This document shows, in pieces, positions 40,115-46,269 of a DNA stretch of 46,269 nt (within the stretch, counting starts at the first letter, position 1; every line of letters starts with the position of its first letter). This DNA is from Actinobacteria bacterium OK074 (GTDB lineage Bacteria; Actinomycetota; Actinomycetes; Streptomycetales; Streptomycetaceae). The stretch is from positions 1 through 46,269 of the forward strand of contig LJCV01000303.1 of the NCBI GenBank assembly GCA_001298575.1, written 5' to 3'. A program made the position numbers and the translations under genes. The notes beneath the pieces were generated by a model. That model did no database searches, was not told the origin of the DNA, and was given only the letters and a program-made list of their open reading frames with translations.

Positions 40115-41401
40115 ATGGCAAAACCCACCACACCCTCCGGCACCCCGGGCACGCCCAGCGTGCTGCGCGCCATGAACGACCGCGCCGCCCTCGATCTGCT
40201 GCTCGCCCGCGGCCCCCTCAGCCGCACCGAGATCGGCACGCTCACCGGCCTGTCCAAGCCCACCGCCTCGCAGTTGCTCGCCCGTCTCGAAACCGCGGGG
40301 CTGGTCCGGGTCACCGGCACCAGCGAGGGCGGCCCCGGCCCGAACGCGCAGCTGTACGCGATCGAGCCGACGGCCGCGTACGCCGCCGGACTCGACGTCA
40401 CGCCCGGGTCCGTCCGCGCCTCGGTCGCCGATCTCACGGGGCGGACGGTGGGCACGTACGAGGTGCGTACGGCGGGTGCCGGTACGGGAGTTGAGGCCGG
40501 CGTCGAGGCGGGGGCCGGGGAACACGGCCGGGGCGGGACCGCCGTGCGGCAGGTCACCGAGGCGCTCGGCGGGGCCCTGCGCGCCGCCGGGCTCGGGCTC
40601 GACGACGTGCGGCACACCGTCCTCGGCACGCCCGGCGCCTTCGACCCGCGCACCGGCGAACTGCGGTACGCCAACCACCTGCCGGGCTGGCACTCCCCCA
40701 CGCTGCTGGGCGAGTTGGCCGCCGCGCTGCCGATGCCGGTCGCGCACGAGAACGACGTCAACCTCGTCGCCATCGCCGAGCAGCGGCTCGGAGTGGCCCG
40801 CGGGCACGAGGACTTCGTGCTGCTGTGGAACGAGGAGGGGCTCGGCGCCGCCCTCGTTCTCGGCGGCCGGCTGCACCGCGGCTGGACCGGCGGCGCGGGC
40901 GAGGTCGGCTTCCTGCCGGTGCCGGGCACACCGCTGGTGCGCGACGTGACCCGCGCGAACGGCGGCGGTTTCCAGGACCTCGCGGGCTCCCAGGCACTAC
41001 CGGTCCTCGCCCGCGAACTCGGCGTCCCGGACCTGCCCGAGATGCCCTACGTCCAGGCCACCCCGCTCCTGCTCGCCCGCGCCGCCGACACCACGACAGG
41101 CCCGCTGCGACAGCTCCTCGAGACCTACGCGACCCGGGTCGCCATCGGTCTCGCCTCCCTCGTCTCCGTCCTCGACCCCGAACTCGTCGTGCTCAGCGGC
41201 GCCTCGCTCACCGCCGGTGGCGAACCGCTGCGGGCCCTGATCCAGGCCGAGTTGGCGGAACTGGCCGCCTCCCGGCCGCACCTGCTCCTCGGCGACGTAC
41301 GCGAACACCCGGTCCTGCGCGGCGCGTTGGAGAGCGCGCTGGCGGTCACCCGCGACGAGGTCTTCGACACCTCCCGCGGGGCTCTCTCACCACGCCCCTG
41401 A
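40115..41401 (+). CDS. csnR: ROK-family repressor CsnR
   Basis: A protein of 428 aa. The N-terminal winged helix (VLRAMNDRAALDLLLARGPL, then SRTEIGTLTGLSKPTASQLL) precedes a ROK sugar-binding domain (AYAAGLDVTPGSVRASVADL; NEEGLGAALVLGGRLHRGW; GEVGFLPVPG). The cysteine-rich zinc motif of ROK kinases is missing, so it should be a pure regulator. In S. lividans CsnR represses the csn transporter operon and chitosanase gene until chitosan oligosaccharides appear. Gene order here (csnR-E-F-G-H-K) and the upstream palindrome match that system. Confidence 0.88.
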   Translation: MAKPTTPSGTPGTPSVLRAMNDRAALDLLLARGPLSRTEIGTLTGLSKPTASQLLARLETAGLVRVTGTSEGGPGPNAQLYAIEPTAAYAAGLDVTPGSVRASVADLTGRTVGTYEVRTAGAGTGVEAGVEAGAGEHGRGGTAVRQVTEALGGALRAAGLGLDDVRHTVLGTPGAFDPRTGELRYANHLPGWHSPTLLGELAAALPMPVAHENDVNLVAIAEQRLGVARGHEDFVLLWNEEGLGAALVLGGRLHRGWTGGAGEVGFLPVPGTPLVRDVTRANGGGFQDLAGSQALPVLARELGVPDLPEMPYVQATPLLLARAADTTTGPLRQLLETYATRVAIGLASLVSVLDPELVVLSGASLTAGGEPLRALIQAELAELAASRPHLLLGDVREHPVLRGALESALAVTRDEVFDTSRGALSPRP

Positions 41402-41499
41402 ACTCTCCAAGCGCTGTACACACCCCGAGTCCCGGCACCCCGCACGCCGTACGCCTCCCTTCTCCCCTCCCCCGTCCTCCTCCTAGGAAGACCGTTCCC

Positions 41500-42891
41500 A
41501 TGACCGAAGAAGCCTCCCGGTCCGCGGCCACCAACTCCCCCGCCCACCAGCCCACTTCGCGCTCGCGCGGCCGGCTCCGGTCCGCCGCCGTGTTCGTCGG
41601 GTGCTGTGCGGTGCTCGCCACCGCCTGTACCGGACAGTCGAGTTCGGGCTCCGACGACGACGCGTCCAAGGACACGACCATCAACTTCTGGCACGGCTGG
41701 AGCGATCCAGGCGAGGTCAAGGCGGTCACGTCCCTGGTCGCGCGGTTCGAGAAGGCACACCCGAACATCCACGTGAACGTCGTCGGCAACGTCACCGACG
41801 ACAAGATCAACCAGGCGTTGCGCTCGGGCGGCGACAAGGCCCCCGACGTGGTCTCCTCCTTCACCACCAACAACGTGGGCAAGTTCTGTTCGTCGGGCGC
41901 CCTCGCCGACCTCAACCCGTTCTTCAAGAAGGACGGCATCGACCCGGCAGCCATCTTCCCGAAGACGATGAACGAGTACACGCAGTACGACGGCGACCGC
42001 TGTGCGGTGCCGCTGCTCGGCGACGCGTACGGGCTGTACTACAACAAGGACGAGTTCAAGAAGGCCGGGATCACCAGCCCGCCCAAGACGTGGTCCGAAT
42101 TCGCGGCGGATGCCAAGAAGTTGACGGTCACGGACGGCGACTCGTACAAGCAGCTCGGGTTCATGCCGGACTACCACGGCTTCGAGACCACCACCGAGCA
42201 CTACTTCGCGCAGTTCTCGCCGACCTACTTCGACAAGAACGGCAAGTCGGCCATCGCCACCGACCCCGGGATCGCGGCCGGTTTCACGGAACAGAAGAAG
42301 CTCGTCGACGGACTCGGCGGCTTCACGAAACTGGAGAAGTACCGGTCCTCCCTGGGCGACGAGTGGGGCGACAAGAACCCCTTCCAGACCGGGCAGTTGG
42401 CCATGTCCATGGACGGCGAGTGGCGGCTGGGCATGGCCGTGGACGCGAAGGTCGGCTTCGACATCGGGGTCGCCCCGCTGCCGGTCCCCGACGACCAGGC
42501 CGACCAGTACGGCAAGGGGTACGTCACCGGCACGATCGCGGGCATCGCCGCCACCAGCAAGAAGCAGAACGCGGCCTGGGAGTTCGTGAAGTACATCTCC
42601 ACCGACACGGACGCGGTGGTGTCGTTCGCCAACGCCATCCACAACGTGCCCTCCACGCTCGCCGCGCTCAAGTCGCCGAAGCTGGCCTACGATCCGCGCT
42701 TCAAGACGTTCCTGGACATCGCCAAGAACCCTGACTCGACGTCGACTCCCGCCTCCGTCAACGGCGGTGTGTACCTGGTGACCATCCAGCAACTCGGCTA
42801 CGACTACGAGAGCGGCAAGGTCACCGATCTGAAGGCGGGCCTGAAGAAGGCGGCCACGCAGATCGACACGGACATCGCGCAGGCGGAGTAG
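41500..42891 (+). CDS. csnE: ABC sugar-binding lipoprotein CsnE
   Basis: A protein of 463 aa; ATG 41500 follows TAGGAAG. The lipoprotein signal runs through LRSAAVFVGCCAVLATACTG, with Cys as lipid anchor. The extracellular solute-binding domain (family 1) begins TTINFWHGWSDPGEVKAVTS and includes YGLYYNKDEFKKAGI and a late DGEWRLGMAV. It would bind chito- or glucosamine oligosaccharides and deliver them to CsnF/CsnG. It is separated from csnR by 98 bp with no other gene. Confidence 0.88.
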   Translation: MTEEASRSAATNSPAHQPTSRSRGRLRSAAVFVGCCAVLATACTGQSSSGSDDDASKDTTINFWHGWSDPGEVKAVTSLVARFEKAHPNIHVNVVGNVTDDKINQALRSGGDKAPDVVSSFTTNNVGKFCSSGALADLNPFFKKDGIDPAAIFPKTMNEYTQYDGDRCAVPLLGDAYGLYYNKDEFKKAGITSPPKTWSEFAADAKKLTVTDGDSYKQLGFMPDYHGFETTTEHYFAQFSPTYFDKNGKSAIATDPGIAAGFTEQKKLVDGLGGFTKLEKYRSSLGDEWGDKNPFQTGQLAMSMDGEWRLGMAVDAKVGFDIGVAPLPVPDDQADQYGKGYVTGTIAGIAATSKKQNAAWEFVKYISTDTDAVVSFANAIHNVPSTLAALKSPKLAYDPRFKTFLDIAKNPDSTSTPASVNGGVYLVTIQQLGYDYESGKVTDLKAGLKKAATQIDTDIAQAE

Positions 42892-42900
42892 GCGACCGCC

Positions 42901-43869
42901 ATGACCACTCTCGCATCCCAAAAGGTGCCGCCGGTAAGGACGTTGGCGGCCAAGCGGCGCCGTTCCGCACTGCGCACGCTCGCCTTCCTCTCGCCGTGGC
43001 TGATCGGCTTCGTCGTCTTCTTCGCCTACCCGCTCGCGTCGACCGTCTACTTCTCCTTCATGCACTACGACGGCTTCAAGCCGCCGACCTGGAGCGGCGG
43101 GAAGAACTGGGCGTACGTCTTCGAGCACTACCCCTACTTCTGGTCCGCGCTGCGCAACACCCTGTGGCTGGTGGTGGTGATGGTGACCCTGCGGGTCGCC
43201 TTCGGCCTGGGCATCGGCCTGCTGATCACGAAGATCAAGACGGGTACGGGCGTCTTCCGCACCCTCTTCTACCTGCCGTACCTGGCCCCGCCGGTCGCGG
43301 CGACCATGTCGTTCGTGTTCCTGCTCAACCCCGGTACGGGGCCGGTGAATTCGATGCTGGAGAAGATCGGCATCCCGGCGCCGGGCTGGTTCACCGACCC
43401 GCACTGGTCCAAGCCGGGGCTGACGCTGCTCGCGCTGTGGGGCATCGGCGACCTGATGGTCATCTTCATGGCCGCGCTGCTGGACGTGCCGGCCGAGCAG
43501 TACGAGGCGGCCCAGCTGGACGGGGCCTCGCCCTGGCAGCGGTTCCGGTTCGTGACGCTGCCGAACATCTCGCCGATCATCATGTTCGCGGTGGTCACCG
43601 GGGTGATCCAGACCATGCAGTACTACACGGAACCGCTGGTCGCGGGGAAGGTCGCCTCGGGGACGATCCAGGGCTCGGGCAACCAGTTCGAGCCCGGCTA
43701 CCCCGGGCAGTCCACCCTGACGCTCCCCCAACTCGTCTACAACCTGGGCTTCCAGCGCTTCGACTACGGCTCCGCGTGCGTGGTCGCACTGGTCCTCTTC
43801 GCCCTGTCGATGGCGTTCACGGCTCTGCTGATGCGGCGGCGGGGCGGACTGATCGGGGTGACCGACTGA
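42901..43869 (+). CDS. csnF: ABC sugar permease CsnF
   Basis: A binding-protein-dependent transport inner-membrane component of 322 aa with six helices (LAFLSPWLIGFVVFFAYPLA is the first) and the EAA-loop YEAAQLDGASPWQRFRFVTL that meets the ATPase. It lies 9 nt after csnE, and its stop overlaps the csnG start by one base (TGATG). No ATPase gene is in the cluster; Streptomyces sugar importers of this type share the multitask ATPase MsiK encoded elsewhere. Confidence 0.88.
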   Translation: MTTLASQKVPPVRTLAAKRRRSALRTLAFLSPWLIGFVVFFAYPLASTVYFSFMHYDGFKPPTWSGGKNWAYVFEHYPYFWSALRNTLWLVVVMVTLRVAFGLGIGLLITKIKTGTGVFRTLFYLPYLAPPVAATMSFVFLLNPGTGPVNSMLEKIGIPAPGWFTDPHWSKPGLTLLALWGIGDLMVIFMAALLDVPAEQYEAAQLDGASPWQRFRFVTLPNISPIIMFAVVTGVIQTMQYYTEPLVAGKVASGTIQGSGNQFEPGYPGQSTLTLPQLVYNLGFQRFDYGSACVVALVLFALSMAFTALLMRRRGGLIGVTD

Positions 43870-44762
43870 TGGCTCAAGTACTCGACAAACCACTGGAGTC
43901 GAAGACGCCGGTGACACCGGCTGAACGAACGGCCCGCCGCCGGGCACTTTTCGAGTGGGTCGCCGTCCACTCCCTGGGAGTAGCAGCCGCCCTGTTCTTC
44001 ACGCTCCCCTTCGTGTTCGTCTTCCTCACCTCCCTCATGACGGACAGTCAGGCGCTCAGCCGCGACCTGATCCCGCACACCTGGGAGTGGGGCAACTACC
44101 GCAAGGTCTTCGACACCCCGGGCTTCCTCACCTGGTGGCGCAACACCCTCGTCTACGCCGGGCTGGGCACCGTCCTGACGGTCGTGTCGTCGGTCCCGGT
44201 GGCGTACGCGCTCGCCAAGTTCCGCTTCCGGGGCCGGAACCTGACCATGATGATGGTCGTCTCGATGATGATGCTGCCACCGCAGGTGATCATCATCCCG
44301 ATGTACCTGTTCTGGGCCAAGCAGCTCCAACTGTCCGGCACGCTCTGGCCGTTGATCATCCCGATGGCGTTCGGGGACGCGTTCTCCATCTTCCTGCTGC
44401 GGCAGTTCCTGATGACCATCCCGAACGAATACGTCGACGCCGCCAAGGTCGACGGCTGCGGCGACCTGCGCACGCTCCTGCGGGTCATCCTGCCGATGGC
44501 GAAACCGGGCGTGGCCGCCATCGCCCTGTTCCAGTTCTTCTACGCCTGGAACGACTACTTCGGCCCGCAGATCTACGCGTCCGAGAACCCGGGTGCCTGG
44601 ACCCTGAGTTACGGCCTGGAGTCGTTCAAGGACGCCCACCACACCGACTGGAACCTCACCATGGCAGCGACGGTGCTGGTCATGGCCCCCGTGATCCTCG
44701 TGTTCTTCTTCGCCCAGAAGGCGTTCGTCGAGGGCGTCACCCTGACCGGAGTAAAGGGTTGA
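43869..44762 (+). CDS. csnG: ABC sugar permease CsnG
   Basis: A protein of 297 aa, second permease of the importer. Six helices; the conserved EAA-loop is EYVDAAKVDGCGDLRTLLRV, and WNDYFGPQIY near the C-terminus is typical of the MalG-like partner. It is translationally coupled to csnF. Confidence 0.88.
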   Translation: MAQVLDKPLESKTPVTPAERTARRRALFEWVAVHSLGVAAALFFTLPFVFVFLTSLMTDSQALSRDLIPHTWEWGNYRKVFDTPGFLTWWRNTLVYAGLGTVLTVVSSVPVAYALAKFRFRGRNLTMMMVVSMMMLPPQVIIIPMYLFWAKQLQLSGTLWPLIIPMAFGDAFSIFLLRQFLMTIPNEYVDAAKVDGCGDLRTLLRVILPMAKPGVAAIALFQFFYAWNDYFGPQIYASENPGAWTLSYGLESFKDAHHTDWNLTMAATVLVMAPVILVFFFAQKAFVEGVTLTGVKG

Positions 44763-44769
44763 ACTCACT

Positions 44770-46035
44770 ATGAAACTCACCGTGGTCGGCGGAGGCTCGA
44801 CCTACACCCCCGAACTCGTCGACGGCTTCGCCCGGTTGCGGGACACGCTGCCCGTGACCGAACTGGTCCTCGTCGACCCGGCCGCCGACCGCCTGGAGGT
44901 CGTGGGCGGCCTGGCCCGGCGGATCTTCGCCCATCAGGGGCACGGCGGGCGCGTGGTGACCACCACCGACCTGGACGCGACCGTCGACGGCGCCGACGCC
45001 GTACTGCTGCAACTGCGCGTCGGCGGCCAGGCGGCCCGCCAGCAGGACGAGACCTGGCCGCTGGAGTGCGGCTGCATCGGGCAGGAGACCACCGGCGCGG
45101 GCGGCCTGGCCAAGGCGCTGCGTACGGTGCCGGTGGTGCTCGACATCGCCGAACGGGTCCGGCGCACCAACCCGAAGGCGTGGCTGGTCGACTTCACCAA
45201 CCCGGTCGGGATCGTCACCCGCGCGCTGCTCGAAGAGGGCCACCGCGCGGTCGGGTTGTGCAACGTGGCGATCGGCTTCCAGCGGCGGTTCGCCCGGCTG
45301 CTGGGGGTCGCGCCCGCCGAGGTCCACCTCGACCACGTGGGCCTCAACCACCTCACCTGGGAGACCGGGGTGCGCCTGGGCGGCCCCGAGGGCGAGAACA
45401 TCCTGCCGAAGCTGCTGGCGGAGCACGGCACGGCAATCGCGGCGGACCTGCGCCTGCCGCACGCTCTGGTGGACGGTCTGGGCGTGATCCCCTCCTACTA
45501 CCTGCGCTACTTCTACACCCACGACGAGGTGGTCGAGGAGCTGCGCACCAAGCCGTCGCGGGCGGCCGAAGTGGCGGAGATGGAACGGCAGTTGCTCGAC
45601 ATGTACGCCGACCCGGCACTCGTCGAGAAGCCCGCGCTGCTCGAACGGCGGGGCGGGGCCTACTACTCGGAGGCCGCGGTCGACCTGGTGGCGGCGCTGC
45701 TCGGCTCGGGCGGCCACCCCTACCAGGTGGTGAACACCTACAACCGGGGGACGCTGCCGTTCCTCCCGGACGACGCGGTCGTCGAGGTGCAGGCGGCGGT
45801 CGGCGGGCAGGGGGCCACGCCACTGCCGGTGGAGCCGGTGGATCCGCTGTACGCGGGGCTGATGGCGAGCGTGACGGCGTACGAGGGGTTGGCGCTGGAC
45901 GCGGCGGTGCGGGGTGGTAGGGAGCGGGTGTTCCGGGCGCTGTTGGCGCATCCGTTGGTGGGGCAGTACGCGCGGGCGGAGGCGCTGACGGATCGGCTTC
46001 TTGCGCACAATCGGGGGCATCTCGCGTGGGCGTGA
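44770..46035 (+). CDS. csnH: GH4-family 6-phospho-beta-glucosidase-like hydrolase CsnH
   Basis: An enzyme of 421 aa of the unusual NAD- and metal-dependent GH4 family. The dinucleotide fold is KLTVVGGGSTYTPELVDG. The metal-binding Cys is in GLCNVAIGFQ, and DHVGLNHLTW gives the histidine ligand. QQDETWPLECGCIGQETTGA holds the region typical of phospho-beta-glucosidases. It probably cleaves imported oligosaccharides after phosphorylation. The stop overlaps the next start (GTGA). Confidence 0.85.
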   Translation: MKLTVVGGGSTYTPELVDGFARLRDTLPVTELVLVDPAADRLEVVGGLARRIFAHQGHGGRVVTTTDLDATVDGADAVLLQLRVGGQAARQQDETWPLECGCIGQETTGAGGLAKALRTVPVVLDIAERVRRTNPKAWLVDFTNPVGIVTRALLEEGHRAVGLCNVAIGFQRRFARLLGVAPAEVHLDHVGLNHLTWETGVRLGGPEGENILPKLLAEHGTAIAADLRLPHALVDGLGVIPSYYLRYFYTHDEVVEELRTKPSRAAEVAEMERQLLDMYADPALVEKPALLERRGGAYYSEAAVDLVAALLGSGGHPYQVVNTYNRGTLPFLPDDAVVEVQAAVGGQGATPLPVEPVDPLYAGLMASVTAYEGLALDAAVRGGRERVFRALLAHPLVGQYARAEALTDRLLAHNRGHLAWA

Positions 46036-46269
46036 GTGTGGTGGGGGGTGGTGGTCTGAGCTCGGTGGGGGGTGGCTCTGTGGCGGGTGGCTCTGTGGCG
46101 GGTGGCTCGGCTGCCGGCGGCTCTGCGGCGGGTGGCTTGGTGCTGGCCGTGGATGCCGGTAACAGCAAGACCGATGTGGCGGTGGGGGGGTTGGGGGGGG
46201 GGGGGGGAGGGGGAGGGCTGGGGGGGGGGGGTTCCACGGCGGGGGTGGGGGGGGGGGAGGGGGGGGGGG
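46032..46269 (+). CDS. csnK: Sugar kinase CsnK, N-terminal fragment (BadF/BadG ATPase type), cut by window end
   Basis: The frame begins at GTG 46032 inside the csnH stop and is open to the window edge. A low-complexity Gly/Ser/Ala stretch (GGSVAGGSVAGGSAAGGS) precedes LVLAVDAGNSKTDVAVGG, the phosphate-1 loop of the ASKHA N-acetylglucosamine-kinase-like family. A glucosamine kinase is expected here from the csn operon order. The terminal 85 bases are nearly pure G with few interruptions and give a poly-glycine translation, so this end is probably unreliable sequence. The true start may be a later GTG. Confidence 0.75.
   Translation, partial: MSVVGGGGLSSVGGGSVAGGSVAGGSAAGGSAAGGLVLAVDAGNSKTDVAVGGLGGGGGGGGLGGGGSTAGVGGGEGGG

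Noticed and set aside
1..46269. tRNA, rRNA, insertion sequences, prophage genes, origins
   Set aside because: I looked for T-loop GGTTCGA patterns, rRNA cores, transposase DDE motifs and integrases and saw none convincing.

Overview
The window is high-GC actinobacterial DNA, almost certainly Streptomyces. Third codon positions are nearly all G or C, many starts are GTG, AGGAGG-like ribosome sites recur, one gene carries a rare TTA codon, and XRE/DUF5753-DUF397 pairs and a csnR-K-type cluster are present. It appears to be chromosomal housekeeping and accessory DNA. I see no rRNA, tRNA, CRISPR array, transposase or phage genes. The right edge ends in G-rich sequence inside a truncated gene.

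Layout. 1-3.4 kb: an AbiEi-like protein faces a protein with a contractile-injection (eCIS) cargo-like N-terminus. 3.6-5.0 kb: a macrolide glycosyltransferase lies behind an AT-rich promoter and a 9-codon leaderless leader peptide. 5.2-7.05 kb: an anti-sigma-type ATPase is divergent from an XRE-DUF397 pair. 7.06-10.4 kb: a GT4 glycosyltransferase and a Tat-exported metallophosphoesterase. 10.9-14.2 kb: a large secreted subtilisin. 14.46-15.47 kb: asd, followed by a 13-bp tandem array. 15.65-17.9 kb: an MFS exporter divergent from its LysR regulator. 18.07-20.65 kb: pepN.

20.86-25.11 kb is the most unusual locus. Three tandem 24-25 aa peptides share an N-terminal TKIVIRPLDKxETT block and have divergent, mostly glycine-rich tails. 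They are followed by an M14 metallocarboxypeptidase and lie divergent from an E1/ThiF-like adenylating enzyme with an N-terminal PqqD-like region. That gene overlaps one for a membrane HExxH (M50-like) protease that also begins with a PqqD-like region. I read this as a peptide-modification (RiPP-like) system that I cannot assign to a known class.

25.0-27.5 kb: an EamA exporter divergent from a MarR regulator, then a TetR gene whose ATG abuts a 5.5-unit operator array. 27.7-30.06 kb: a small membrane protein and malQ. 30.1-31.8 kb: a second XRE-DUF397/ATPase module. 31.8-35.07 kb: an unknown protein reading in frame into PadR through a CCGTAT hexamer array, then an ABC ATPase and an FtsX-like permease. 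35.1-39.9 kb: HNH endonuclease, MscS channel, DUF4177, a membrane protein and a FAD oxidoreductase. 40.1-46.27 kb: the csnR-E-F-G-H-K operon (ROK repressor with its palindromic operator, lipoprotein ABC importer, GH4 hydrolase, truncated sugar kinase), known in Streptomyces for chitosan-oligosaccharide uptake.
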